Positions 1-8,257 of a stretch of 64,000 nt of DNA are shown here, piece after piece. The translations under genes were made by a program, and so were the position numbers. Origin of the DNA: Paenibacillus ehimensis NBRC 15659 (lineage in GTDB: Bacteria > Bacillota > Bacilli > Paenibacillales > NBRC-103111); NCBI RefSeq assembly GCF_004000785.1, contig NZ_BILX01000001.1, positions 124,001-188,000 on the forward strand. The letters run 5' to 3'. A model generated the notes under the pieces. That model was not told the origin of the DNA and did no database searches. It saw only the letters and a program-made list of their open reading frames with translations. Position 1 is the first letter of the stretch. Each line of letters opens with the position of its first letter.

Positions 1-1
1 A

Positions 2-388
2 AAAAAGGTCGCCCTCCGGCTCGCCGCCCCGGCACAACCGGTGCTTGTCCAAGCGGACCGCAGGCGGATCGGGCAAATATTGGCCAATGTGCTGAGCAAC
101 GCCTGGAAATACACGCCCTCCGGGGGACAAGTCGAGGTGAAGGTGGAGCAGGATGACGGCGAGGCCCGGGTCGTCGTCGCGGACACCGGGATCGGGATTC
201 CTGCCGGGGAGCTGCCTTATGTGTTCGAGCGGTTCTACCGCACGGATAAATCGCGGAACCGCAGCACGGGGGGAAGCGGCATCGGGCTGACCATCGCCCG
301 GAGACTGGCCGAAGCGCACGGCGGACGCATGGAAATCGAAAGCGAGGCCGGCCGGGGGACGACGGTGCGGATTTGTTTTCCGGGGTAA
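2..388 (+). CDS. Sensor histidine kinase, C-terminal ATPase part (5' end outside window)
   Basis: The open frame runs in from the window edge and ends at TAA 386-388, so only the last ~128 residues are seen. They form a HATPase_c domain: N box with NVLSNAWKYTP, G1 box DTGIGIP, and G2 box GGSGIGLTIARRL. These bind ATP for autophosphorylation of a membrane or cytosolic two-component kinase. The missing upstream part would hold the sensor and the phospho-accepting His. The input signal cannot be deduced. The next gene, a lipoprotein, follows after 88 bp and could be a target, but this is only context. Confidence 0.93.
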   Translation, partial: KKVALRLAAPAQPVLVQADRRRIGQILANVLSNAWKYTPSGGQVEVKVEQDDGEARVVVADTGIGIPAGELPYVFERFYRTDKSRNRSTGGSGIGLTIARRLAEAHGGRMEIESEAGRGTTVRICFPG

Positions 389-476
389 AGCGCGGCGGCA
401 GGGTGATTTTCTTCACAAGATCTTCAAAAGCTTCCCTTACACTAAAAATCAACCGAGAGAAAACAGGAGGGTATTT

Positions 477-1325
477 ATGAAAAAAGCAGCCATAGCGACA
501 TTGCTGGGTACGGCGCTGCTTCTAAGCGCGTGCGGCCAAGCGGGGAAGGAAGCGACTCCCCCGAGGGAGGCTCCGAAGGAAGAAGCCGGACACGGCAATC
601 ACGGAGGCGAGCCGTCCGAAGCGCCGAAGAGCGGAGAGATCGTCACATCCTTCAAGCTGACGCCGGAGAAGCCGCAGGCCAAGAGCGATACCCCGCTTAC
701 GATTCAAATTGCGGACAAAAGCGGCAAGCCGGTGGAAAACTTCGACATCACGCACGAGAAGAAGCTCCACTTGATCGTCGTCAGCAAAGACCTGTCGTAC
801 TTTAACCACATTCATCCCGACTATAAAGGGGGAGGCCGGTTCGACATCACGACGCAGTTTCCGGGCGGCGGCGATTATAAGCTGATTGCGGACTTCGTGC
901 CGACAGGCCAAGGCTCGGTGACGCAGACGCAGTGGATCAGCGTGCAGGGCGATGCGCCCGCAGCCGCGGCGATCGAGCCCGAGTCCAAGCTGGTCAAAAC
1001 GGTGGACGGCAAAGAAGTCACGCTGGCGATCGATCACCTGATGGCGGGAATGGACGCGAACCTGACCTTTACGATTCGCGACGCCGCTTCGCAGCAGCCG
1101 GTGACGAATCTTCAGCCTTATCTCGGGGCGGTCGGGCATGTGGTTATTTTGAGCGCCGATGCCGAGCAGTATTTGCACGTCCATCCGATGGACGAGAAGG
1201 CCTCCGGGCCGGACGCCAAGTTCATGACGAAATTCCCGAAAAGCGGCGTATATAAGCTGTGGGGCCAGTTCCAGCATGAAGGCAAGGTGTTCACCGTTCC
1301 TTTCGTCGTGAAAGTGCCCGGTTGA
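477..1325 (+). CDS. Secreted lipoprotein with two YtkA/FixH-like domains, His-rich
   Basis: A 282-residue protein with a short lipoprotein signal and lipobox LLSAC (lipidated Cys 19), so it should be anchored outside the membrane. A Gly/His/Glu-rich linker (GHGNHGG) follows, then two similar beta-rich domains. Each carries a His-x-His motif (FNHIHPD near residue 110; YLHVHPMD near 236) and a GxYKL segment, the pattern of YtkA/FixH-like proteins, which are often linked to copper handling. Metal binding is inference. The start has a good ribosome binding site (aggaggg). The stop codon lies inside a 14 bp direct repeat that recurs in the foldback element downstream. Confidence 0.8.
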   Translation: MKKAAIATLLGTALLLSACGQAGKEATPPREAPKEEAGHGNHGGEPSEAPKSGEIVTSFKLTPEKPQAKSDTPLTIQIADKSGKPVENFDITHEKKLHLIVVSKDLSYFNHIHPDYKGGGRFDITTQFPGGGDYKLIADFVPTGQGSVTQTQWISVQGDAPAAAAIEPESKLVKTVDGKEVTLAIDHLMAGMDANLTFTIRDAASQQPVTNLQPYLGAVGHVVILSADAEQYLHVHPMDEKASGPDAKFMTKFPKSGVYKLWGQFQHEGKVFTVPFVVKVPG

Positions 1326-1370
1326 GCTTGTTGAGATACCCGTTTCGCGTAAAAAATTCTTTGCATACGC

Positions 1371-1687
1371 CGGTGGGATATATCCCACCTGAGCTTGTTG
1401 AGAAAGTGGTCAGACGGGATTATAGAGGTAACGAAGGGGTGGGGTATCTACTTCCGACCGCTACCCCACCCCGCAAAGTGAAGTTGAATCAGGGAAGCTT
1501 AGTCCGAGTACTTTGCGGGGACCCCGGGTCCTCGGGAAATTTGATTGGAAGCCGCTTAATAGCGGACATTTCCCGAAGACAAAGGCGGCCGCTATCGCTT
1601 CTCCAGTAGATACCCCACCTCCGTATGTTTCTCTATTCTTGTCAAAACCACTTTATCAACAGCCTGCGGTGGGATATATCCCACCTG
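1371..1687. repeat. Foldback / MITE-like element with long inverted repeats, no ORF
   Basis: Both ends carry the same perfect 18 bp palindrome, GGTGGGATATATCCCACC, at about 1372-1389 and 1667-1684. The left ~90 bp and the reverse complement of the right ~90 bp align over their length with mismatches, sharing gttga-aaagtggt and ggtggggtatctact in the same order. Inside are further stems: ccccgcaaagt 1469-1479 with 1510-1520, and tcgggaaat 1532-1540 with 1568-1576, the latter enclosing ccgct-taat-agcgg. The RNA could fold almost end to end. No convincing protein is encoded. It may be a non-autonomous transposable element or a structured RNA. Confidence 0.65.
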
Positions 1688-1779
1688 TATTTGTCTGAGT
1701 TTTTCTACTTCAAAGGCTTCCAAACAAGCTCGGCGATTCGCAGAAGTCGAATCGGTCTTATTCTTCATTAAGCCGGCTC

Positions 1780-2256
1780 TTACCGGTTGACATGGGCATC
1801 GGGAGCCTTATCCGGCACCAGATTCAATACGATGTTGTGCTCAAGAAGCGCCTTCAGCCCGCACAGGACGATCGTAAACCCTTCCGTCGAGCCGATCGCT
1901 TGCTTGACGATGTCGTCCCCATCTCCTTGAAACCCTGTGTTCGTTACCGTGACGAAGGTTTCGTCATCCGCGCGGCGGGTAAATGTCCATTCCACCGTAG
2001 TATAGCCGTAAGACTCCTCCCATTCGATGAGGATGCGTTGGTTCTCTTCGATTTCTTTGACATGGACATTGGTCGAAACGCCGTACATTTCCCAATCCCA
2101 CCGGACGCGTTTGCCGGCTTCCAGCCTTCCGCTGCTTTTGGTGAACCAGAATCGCGTCGTAACCGCCGGTTCGACGAAAGCTTCGAACACCTCTTCTACC
2201 GGTCTGCGGATAAGCATTTCCGCTTTTGCAACCGGTGCTTGATGCAGGGTTGTCAT
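1780..2256 (-). CDS. SRPBCC / AHSA1-domain protein
   Basis: A 158-residue protein of the START-like SRPBCC superfamily, close to the activator-of-Hsp90 (AHSA1) group. The hallmark opening is seen (IRRPVEEVFEAFVEPAVTTRFWF), followed by WDWEMYG, IEWEESYG and VTNTGFQGDG, spaced as in the family's helix-grip fold with a hydrophobic ligand cavity. Family members are small cytosolic proteins; many are annotated as polyketide cyclase-like, but no reaction can be assigned. Length is normal. It stands alone, divergent from the ABC-2 permease set. Confidence 0.85.
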   Translation of the reverse strand: MTTLHQAPVAKAEMLIRRPVEEVFEAFVEPAVTTRFWFTKSSGRLEAGKRVRWDWEMYGVSTNVHVKEIEENQRILIEWEESYGYTTVEWTFTRRADDETFVTVTNTGFQGDGDDIVKQAIGSTEGFTIVLCGLKALLEHNIVLNLVPDKAPDAHVNR

Positions 2257-2794
2257 TGCGCACTGCTCCTCTCATTGTTCTCCGTTTCTTATACGATAGC
2301 AGGTCACATTGGTTATGATTTCTTAACGATTGCGAATTATGACGCTCCTGAACCGAAACATGAAGCGGAAGGGGCGAGACTGTCTCGGCTTCCGGCTTAC
2401 CGGCCGCATACGACACAATATTACATCGTTTGCTGTCTGTCGATACCAGATGCCGTCGTTCTCGCCAAGCGCTCGGATAGCAATTGATCCCGTCGCACTA
2501 TGGACAAAGTTCCCAGTATTTCAATACAATGAATGAAAGCAATGGGTTAATTTTACATGTTATACGGTAATTTCTTAAGGGAAATAGGTAATTTATTCCA
2601 TGAAAAAACTTGTCAAGTGCTTTGGGTATGACAAGCTGAAAAAACTGCGGTTTTTCTGAAAAATTGTTGATTCCCAAAAATTTTGACGAAAGCCGCACGC
2701 CGTACAAGCAACCTTTTTCGAGCAACTCCTCATCCATCACAAATTGAGCTGACGACCGAAGACGGGATCGTCGGACTCCGCGAGAGGTAGCGCC
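2257..2794. other. Intergenic region, AT-rich, no convincing gene
   Basis: About 540 bp between the SRPBCC gene and the first ABC-2 permease. From ~2500 to 2700 it is clearly more AT-rich than its surroundings. It contains the inverted repeat cttgtca / tgacaag (2609-2615 and 2629-2635). An in-frame open stretch without a start runs 2671-2790 and stops 4 bp before the permease ATG, ending in ...IELTTEDGIVGLRER. This could be the 3' stub of a lost upstream gene. No RNA gene is recognised. Confidence 0.5.
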
Positions 2795-3601
2795 ATGGCT
2801 CACCACAAATATGTCGTCGCGTTCCGCATCGGCTTCCAAAGCTCGCTGGAATACCGCTTTAATTTTTTCCTCTCCCTGTTCAGCGCGGTATTTCCGATCG
2901 TCGTGCAATATTATATATGGACGGCGGTGTACGCGAGCGCCGGAGAGAGCGGCCTGTTCGGCTATTCCTATCAAGAGATGATCATGTATACGATCATTGC
3001 CGCCGTCGTCTCCAAGCTGGTGATTACGAATATGGAGCATGCTGTCGCCGAAGATATCAAAAGCGGCGGATTGAATAAATACATGGTCAAGCCGATTGCG
3101 TATTTTGGCTTCCGCATCTGCTCGTTTATCGGGCAGCGCTTGATCTATGTCGTAATTTCCCTGTTCGTCATTCTGGCTCTAACCTTCGCATTGAACTCGT
3201 TCTATAAGCAGCATACCGGATTTGACCGACTGCTGGCTTTTTTCCTCTCCCTGTGCCTGTCTGTCATTCTTAGCTTTCTGATCTCGTACGCCATTTGCGC
3301 GTGCGCCTTCTGGTTATCGGAAATTTCCTACTTTTTCGTTGTCACCAGCCTGCTGGTCAATATTATGAGCGGCGGCATGTTTCCGCTTGAAATCTTCGGA
3401 GAAGGGCTGCAGCAGCTGTTTCGTTTCCTGCCCTTCCACTATATGATTTACTTCCCTGTCAACGTCCTGAACGGCAAAATTGCGGACGGGCAGATCTGGC
3501 AAGGCATCGCCGGACAAGGCCTATGGATCGGTCTGATGCTGATCGTCTGCCATCTGGCATGGAAGCGCGGGATGAAACGGTATTTGGGGCTAGGAGGCTG
3601 A
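2795..3601 (+). CDS. ABC-2 type permease, first of a pair
   Basis: A 268-residue integral membrane protein with about six hydrophobic segments, the architecture of the ABC-2 permease family formerly called DUF990. The segment EHAVAEDIKSGGLNKYMVKP after the second helix matches the family pattern 'I..G.l..yLlkP' in such exporters. Two permeases and a separate ATPase normally form one exporter of a lipid, peptide or antibiotic. The second permease starts 4 bp after this stop. No ATPase gene is present upstream or downstream in the window. RBS is gagaggt before the ATG. Confidence 0.85.
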   Translation: MAHHKYVVAFRIGFQSSLEYRFNFFLSLFSAVFPIVVQYYIWTAVYASAGESGLFGYSYQEMIMYTIIAAVVSKLVITNMEHAVAEDIKSGGLNKYMVKPIAYFGFRICSFIGQRLIYVVISLFVILALTFALNSFYKQHTGFDRLLAFFLSLCLSVILSFLISYAICACAFWLSEISYFFVVTSLLVNIMSGGMFPLEIFGEGLQQLFRFLPFHYMIYFPVNVLNGKIADGQIWQGIAGQGLWIGLMLIVCHLAWKRGMKRYLGLGG

Positions 3602-3605
3602 GCTT

Positions 3606-4415
3606 TTGAACATCGTTACCGAACTGCGTCGGCATCTGCACATTCTGGCGTTATTCGCCCAAAACTCGGTCATTTCCCAGATGGAATACCGCTTCAATTT
3701 CATAACGGGCATATTCGTAGAGGCGGCGTTCCTGATGGCCAAGCTGCTGTATGCGGTCGTCGTGTACAAAACGAATGTGCGGATCAACGGGCTGTCGCCG
3801 GATACGATTCTCATGTTTATGGGGACGCATTTATGGCTGACGGGTATTTACATGGGCTTGTTCTTTAACAATTTCCTGCGTCTCAGCGAGCATGTCCGTA
3901 CGGGCAGTCTCGATCTGATGATGGTCAAGCCGATTTCGCTGCAATTTCTCGTTTCCTTGCGGGTTATCGAGGTCGGGATGCCGATCCCGAATATGATTGC
4001 GGGGACCGTGATGATCGCGATCGGCTGGAGCGCCGCCGGCATTCCGTTGACGCTGCTCCATGTGGCCGGATTTGCGGCTTTTCTGCTTGCCGCGACCGTC
4101 CTCACGTACTGCATTATGATCATTCCCTCGCTGCTCTCGTTCTGGTTCGTGAACACGTCGGCCGCCAGCGAGATTTCGTACTCCGTATGGGATTCCAACA
4201 ACATGCCCGCATCCATGTACAACAAATGGATCCAGCGAATAGGGACGTTTGTCGTTCCGGTGTTTTTGATTACGAACTTTGCTCCGATGTTTGTGCTCGG
4301 CAAGCTGTCTGCCGCCGAATTGGCCTGGGGCGCTCTGGCGCCGGTCGTCTGCTTCCTGCTGGTCCGCTTCCTGTGGGAGCGGGCGCTGGGCGTGTACAGC
4401 AGCTCGAATTTGTAG
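3606..4415 (+). CDS. ABC-2 type permease, second of a pair
   Basis: A 269-residue membrane protein, homologous in layout to the preceding permease: six predicted helices and the landmark SEHVRTGSLDLMMVKPIS, equivalent to the first permease's 'IKSGGLNKYMVKP'. A TTG start is chosen because it follows aggaggctgagctt at the right distance and gives a 4 bp gap to the previous gene. The two probably form a heterodimeric exporter channel. Given the genes that follow, it may export the product of the radical SAM/ACP/KAS cluster; this is inference. Confidence 0.83.
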   Translation: MNIVTELRRHLHILALFAQNSVISQMEYRFNFITGIFVEAAFLMAKLLYAVVVYKTNVRINGLSPDTILMFMGTHLWLTGIYMGLFFNNFLRLSEHVRTGSLDLMMVKPISLQFLVSLRVIEVGMPIPNMIAGTVMIAIGWSAAGIPLTLLHVAGFAAFLLAATVLTYCIMIIPSLLSFWFVNTSAASEISYSVWDSNNMPASMYNKWIQRIGTFVVPVFLITNFAPMFVLGKLSAAELAWGALAPVVCFLLVRFLWERALGVYSSSNL

Positions 4416-4455
4416 CGGGAAGCTTGCCGAAGCGGCACATTACGATAGGGAGGTG

Positions 4456-4515
4456 ATGCGGTCCGGAACCAAGCGCAGGCGGGAAGGCTACGCAGAGGAG
4501 GCAGTCTTAGGCTGA
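4456..4515 (+). CDS. Possible 19-residue peptide ORF ahead of the radical SAM gene
   Basis: ATG 4456 follows gggaggtg almost directly and opens a frame of 19 codons (MRSGTKRRREGYAEEAVLG) that ends at TGA 4513-4515. It sits in the 152 bp gap between the second permease and the first radical SAM gene, the usual place for a precursor peptide. The spacing from GGAGG to ATG (2 nt) is shorter than normal, there is no Cys, and the frame overlaps a longer spurious frame. It may simply be untranslated leader. Confidence 0.2.
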   Translation: MRSGTKRRREGYAEEAVLG

Positions 4516-4567
4516 ATCGACAGGTCCTAAACCAAACCACGACTTGAAAATTGAAGGAGGTTAGACG

Positions 4568-5686
4568 ATGTCCGTACAACTTCGCAACGAAACCGCTTCA
4601 CCGATTTCACCGCTCTTGAGTACGTCGGCGCCCCGGTGGATATGGCTGCAGCTTCTGGAGGCCTGTAATCTAAGGTGCAAAATGTGCTACGAATGGGGCG
4701 ACAACGGCGCCTACAAGGAACGAACGATGCTGACGCAGCTGGATATCAAAGTGGTGAAGCAAATTATCGAGGATTGCAGTCCGGTCAAACCGTATTACGA
4801 TCTGTTTGGCGGAGAGCCTCTGATGTATCCGCAGATCGATGAGGTACTGGCTGCATTAAAATATTACGGAAGCCAAGTCGCCTTCCCGACCAACGGAACG
4901 CTGCTGGAGAAGCATGCGGAGATGATAATCGAGAATGAGCCGCATCGCGTATGGGTGTCGATGGACGGTCCGGAGGAGATTAACGACCAGCAGCGCGGCA
5001 AGGGCGTGTTCAAGAGAGCAACCCGCGGCATCGAGAAGCTGCACGCGCTCCGGGAGGAGAAGGGCAAGGAGTTTCCGAAGATCGGCACGATTTTCATCAT
5101 TACCCCGTTAACGTACATGCATGTGGAAGAGCTTTTCTTCAAAAGCCTGGATATCACGAAGCTGGATCATATCAGCTTGGAGTTTCAGTCGTTTATTACG
5201 CCGGAAGATCACGTAAATTACCGCAATATTCTGAAAAATAATTTTGATCTGGACACGAACGCGGCCGTTTCCAAGGGTTTTGTCCGCGAATTATCCGAGT
5301 TTAGCGAGATGAATGCAAGGGAAATCGCCCGGCAGGTACGCAGCATTGAGGAGTACTGCAAGGAGAAGGGCGTTTATTTCAACGCCTATCCGCAGAACAT
5401 GACCGAGGAGACGGTTGAGCTGTACTTCAGCGGGAACAGCCACAAGCTGGCGCATGCCAAGAAGCGCTGCGAATTCCCTTGGCTCAGCACGGAGATCAAT
5501 GCGAGAGGCGACGTGACGTCCTGTCATGCCTTCTACGACTTGACGCTCGGCAACGTGAACGAGCAGCGGCTGCTCGACATCTGGAACGGCCCGAAGTATA
5601 AGCAGTACCGCAATTATTTGAAGAAAAATTCATTCCCGATCTGTCAGGCCTGCTGTCTGAATTTCAAGACGAAGACGGAAAAATAA
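4568..5686 (+). CDS. Radical SAM/SPASM-type enzyme 1
   Basis: A 372-residue protein with the radical SAM motif CNLRCKMC (CX3CX2C, Cys at about 36, 40 and 43), which binds the [4Fe-4S] cluster that cleaves S-adenosylmethionine. The GGEP motif (DLFGGEPLMYP) follows near residue 80, as expected. The C-terminus has a Cys pattern of a SPASM/twitch domain (KRCEFPW..., VTSCHAFYD, ICQACC) for auxiliary Fe-S clusters, with LGNVNEQRLLDIWN, a typical SPASM phrase. Such enzymes modify peptides or other carbon scaffolds. RBS gaaggaggttagacg is strong. The substrate is unknown; an ACP-bound acyl chain or a peptide are both possible. Confidence 0.88.
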   Translation: MSVQLRNETASPISPLLSTSAPRWIWLQLLEACNLRCKMCYEWGDNGAYKERTMLTQLDIKVVKQIIEDCSPVKPYYDLFGGEPLMYPQIDEVLAALKYYGSQVAFPTNGTLLEKHAEMIIENEPHRVWVSMDGPEEINDQQRGKGVFKRATRGIEKLHALREEKGKEFPKIGTIFIITPLTYMHVEELFFKSLDITKLDHISLEFQSFITPEDHVNYRNILKNNFDLDTNAAVSKGFVRELSEFSEMNAREIARQVRSIEEYCKEKGVYFNAYPQNMTEETVELYFSGNSHKLAHAKKRCEFPWLSTEINARGDVTSCHAFYDLTLGNVNEQRLLDIWNGPKYKQYRNYLKKNSFPICQACCLNFKTKTEK

Positions 5687-5707
5687 AGGAAGCATGAGGT
5701 TGTGCCC

Positions 5708-6733
5708 ATGAGAAAGAAACGAATCGGGGTGCTCGGCTGCGCCCGCATCCTCGACCGGGCGCTGTTTACGCCCCTCAAGAGCCTCGAACCGCTAAGCGTC
5801 CACGCGATTGCGAGCAGGACGAAGCCTAAAGCCGAGTCCTATGCGGAAAAGTATGGCATTCCGCGCGCGTTCGGCGGCTACGAGGAGCTGCTGGCCTGCG
5901 GGGAGATTGACTTCGTCTATATCGCGCTGAGCAACGAGCTGCATGCGGAATGGGCGATTCGGGCGCTGCAGGCCGGGAAGCCGGTGCTGGTGGAGAAGCC
6001 GATCTGTCTGAACACGGAGGAGCTTCGGCGGCTGATGGATGCACAGGCTGCGTCCGGCCTGCCCGTGCTGGAAGGTCTGATGGTGCAGCACCATCCTTGG
6101 CAGAGCGAGATCAAGCGGATGGTCGACCGGAACGCTTACGGGGGGCTCTTGGAGGTGCGCTCGCAAATCTCGGTTCCGTTCCGGGACCCGGAGCGGCAAA
6201 GCTATCGCAGCTTCCCGGAACGCGGCGGAGGCGCCTTCTATGATTTCGGCTGCTATTGGCTGCAATTTCTTCAAGCGGTATTGGGGCTGGAGCCGGCGGG
6301 TTGCGATGCGGAGTCCGATTTTGCGGGTCCGGGCGGCTGCGATTGGACGTTTCGCGCATCGTTGGATTACGCGGGCGGGGTGCGCGCCGGGCTTGTCGCC
6401 TCCTTCGAGCTGCCGATGATTTCCCGGCATACGCTCGAATTTGAGCATGCCGTTGTGACCGTGGACGATTTTTTCCGCGCCAGCCTGGGCACGTACCGGA
6501 TGACGATGCGCGTCCGGGATAAGCAAAGCGGGGCGGTGGAGAAGCTGGCCTTCGAGCCGCAAAATTATTTTGTGAATCAATTGGCGTTTTTCAGCGGCGT
6601 GCTGGACGGGACCAAGAGCAATGTGCCGCTCGCTCAATCGTACGAACGCATGGCGGTGCACGAGCGGCTGCTGACGCTGGCGAGGGCGAAGCTGCCCGGA
6701 TATCCGCCGGCCTCGGGCGAGCCACTGACTTAG
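5708..6733 (+). CDS. Gfo/Idh/MocA family NAD(P)-dependent oxidoreductase
   Basis: About 341 residues. The N-terminal Rossmann fold opens with KRIGVLGCARI and contains the family motif VLVEKPICLN (EKP, Lys used in catalysis) near residue 97. The C-terminal domain has GGGAFYDFGCYWLQ, the typical G-G-x-x-D-x-G-x-H/Y segment; here Tyr-Trp stands where many relatives have His. Members oxidise or reduce sugars, inositols and related carbonyls. ATG 5708 is chosen because gagg lies 8 nt upstream; GTG 5702 is an alternative start. It lies 21 bp after the first radical SAM gene and 17 bp before the ACP, so it should act in the same pathway. Confidence 0.88.
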   Translation: MRKKRIGVLGCARILDRALFTPLKSLEPLSVHAIASRTKPKAESYAEKYGIPRAFGGYEELLACGEIDFVYIALSNELHAEWAIRALQAGKPVLVEKPICLNTEELRRLMDAQAASGLPVLEGLMVQHHPWQSEIKRMVDRNAYGGLLEVRSQISVPFRDPERQSYRSFPERGGGAFYDFGCYWLQFLQAVLGLEPAGCDAESDFAGPGGCDWTFRASLDYAGGVRAGLVASFELPMISRHTLEFEHAVVTVDDFFRASLGTYRMTMRVRDKQSGAVEKLAFEPQNYFVNQLAFFSGVLDGTKSNVPLAQSYERMAVHERLLTLARAKLPGYPPASGEPLT

Positions 6734-6750
6734 ATGAGGAGGAGTTTCTT

Positions 6751-7044
6751 ATGATTATGCAAACCGTGATCAAAATTTTGAGCGAAATCAAGGAGTCTCC
6801 GGAGCTGCTGTCCACGTTAAAGCCGGAGACGGATATCGTTAACGAGGTAGGACTCGATTCGCTGCAAATGATCAATTTCGTGCTGGCCATCGAGGATGCT
6901 TTCGATGTGGAAATTGACTTTGACAATTTCGATATCGACCACTTGAGCTCCATTCAAGCTTTCGCGGCTTTTCTGGAAAAGGAACGGGCGGGTGTTGCGA
7001 ACGGCGCGGGCGGCCAGGCGGCAGAGCAGCCGATCTTCGACTAA
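6751..7044 (+). CDS. Acyl carrier protein
   Basis: A 97-residue acidic protein with the phosphopantetheine attachment motif VGLDSLQMINFVLAIED (Ser at about 35), preceded by the expected first helix and followed by FDVEIDFDNFDIDHLSSIQAF-type helices II and III. It would carry acyl or aminoacyl intermediates as thioesters. It is not the housekeeping AcpP, which usually has DSLDTVE and sits with fab genes; this one stands between an oxidoreductase and a radical SAM gene. RBS aggagg is strong. The ~20 residue C-terminal tail (Gly/Ala/Gln-rich) is longer than usual. Confidence 0.9.
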   Translation: MIMQTVIKILSEIKESPELLSTLKPETDIVNEVGLDSLQMINFVLAIEDAFDVEIDFDNFDIDHLSSIQAFAAFLEKERAGVANGAGGQAAEQPIFD

Positions 7045-7084
7045 CCATGAAAAAAACATTCACTGAAGGAAGGGAGGATTGCTC

Positions 7085-8257
7085 ATGCAACCGCAAACGA
7101 AGGTCACCTTTGACCGGAATACGTTTCAAAATATGAAGCGGACAATCCGCAACATGTCCGTGACGAGCAAAGCGCTAAGGCGCAATCCAACGTTCGCGCT
7201 GGACATTCCCGAGGATATCGGTATCAAGCTGAACAATGGCTGCAATCTGCGCTGCAAGCATTGCTTCGAATGGGCGAGCGACGGGTACCATCACGACATG
7301 GCGAAGGAAATGAAGAATCAGGAGATCGAGTTTTCCCTGCTCGAACGTCTGCTGGAGCAAACCCGCGAGCGGAAATCCCGGCTGTTCGTCTGGGGCGGCG
7401 AACCGCTGTACTACAGCCGCTTCGACGACTTCGCCGACCTGCTGGCGCGCGATCCCCGCAACACGACCATTTGCACCAATGCTTTGCTGGTCGAGCAGAA
7501 GCTGGATTCCGTGCTGAAAATCTCGAAGGACATGACGCTGCTGATCAGTCTCGACGGCTTCGAGTCGGAGAACGACGCCATTCGCGGGAAGGGCACGTTC
7601 AAGAAGGTCGTTCATATGGTGAAGCTGCTGCTGGACCTGCAGCGGACCGGCGAGTATCAAGGCCGCATTTCGCTCAGTCTGACCATTAGCGATGCGATGG
7701 TCACGAAGCTGTACGATTTCATGGCCTACTTCGAGGAGCTCGGCGTCGATACGGTCTACTTCGTGTTTCCCTGGTACATTCCAAGCGAGATCGCGGTCAA
7801 GATGGACGACTATTATGCGCGGTATTTCCCTTGGCTGGAAGCGGCGCAGCAGCAGCAGCGGTACAGCTGGCATTCCTTCACCTTCCGCGTCTCGGAATCG
7901 AATATCGAGCCGCTCATCGCCGAGATGGACCGGATCAACGAGCGGGTGTGGAACAGCCGCATCCGGTTTCAACCGGCGCTGGAGCGGGAGGAAATCAGGG
8001 ACTTCATTCTTGGCTCCGAGAAGCCGGCGATGAAGCGGGAGCAATGCCTGGCCATTGCCAACCGGGTGGATGTGATGCCGGACGGGAAGGTCAATCCGTG
8101 CAAATTTTTCCCGGAGTTTACGCTTGGGGACTTGAACGGGAAGGACTTGAAGGACGTGTATCACGGCGAAAATTTCCGCCGGCACCGGGAGACGCTCGGC
8201 CTCGGATTGACGCCGATCTGCTCGCGATGCGTGCTGCTGTACAACTATGGGCGATAA
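7085..8257 (+). CDS. Radical SAM/SPASM-type enzyme 2
   Basis: About 390 residues. The CX3CX2C cluster motif is CNLRCKHC (near residues 58-65), followed by WGGEPLYY (GGEP motif) near residue 105. A C-terminal Cys set (EQCLAIANR, VNPCKFFPE, ICSRC) with TLGDLNGKDLKDVYHG is the SPASM/twitch pattern for auxiliary clusters. It resembles enzyme 1 in layout but is clearly a different protein. ATG 7085 is chosen because gggagg lies 7 nt upstream; a TTG at 7079 is less likely. The KAS-like gene that follows starts inside its last codons, showing translational coupling. Confidence 0.88.
   Translation: MQPQTKVTFDRNTFQNMKRTIRNMSVTSKALRRNPTFALDIPEDIGIKLNNGCNLRCKHCFEWASDGYHHDMAKEMKNQEIEFSLLERLLEQTRERKSRLFVWGGEPLYYSRFDDFADLLARDPRNTTICTNALLVEQKLDSVLKISKDMTLLISLDGFESENDAIRGKGTFKKVVHMVKLLLDLQRTGEYQGRISLSLTISDAMVTKLYDFMAYFEELGVDTVYFVFPWYIPSEIAVKMDDYYARYFPWLEAAQQQQRYSWHSFTFRVSESNIEPLIAEMDRINERVWNSRIRFQPALEREEIRDFILGSEKPAMKREQCLAIANRVDVMPDGKVNPCKFFPEFTLGDLNGKDLKDVYHGENFRRHRETLGLGLTPICSRCVLLYNYGR

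Noticed and set aside
2498-3040. Reverse-strand 180-residue frame upstream of the ABC-2 permease
   Set aside because: Half is the antisense of the permease gene and the other half is AT-rich intergenic DNA; no start signal and no family resemblance that I trust.
7047-7136. 29-codon frame (starts MKKTFTEGRED) between ACP and radical SAM 2, considered as a precursor peptide
   Set aside because: No ribosome binding site before its ATG, and most of it overlaps the radical SAM start in another frame.
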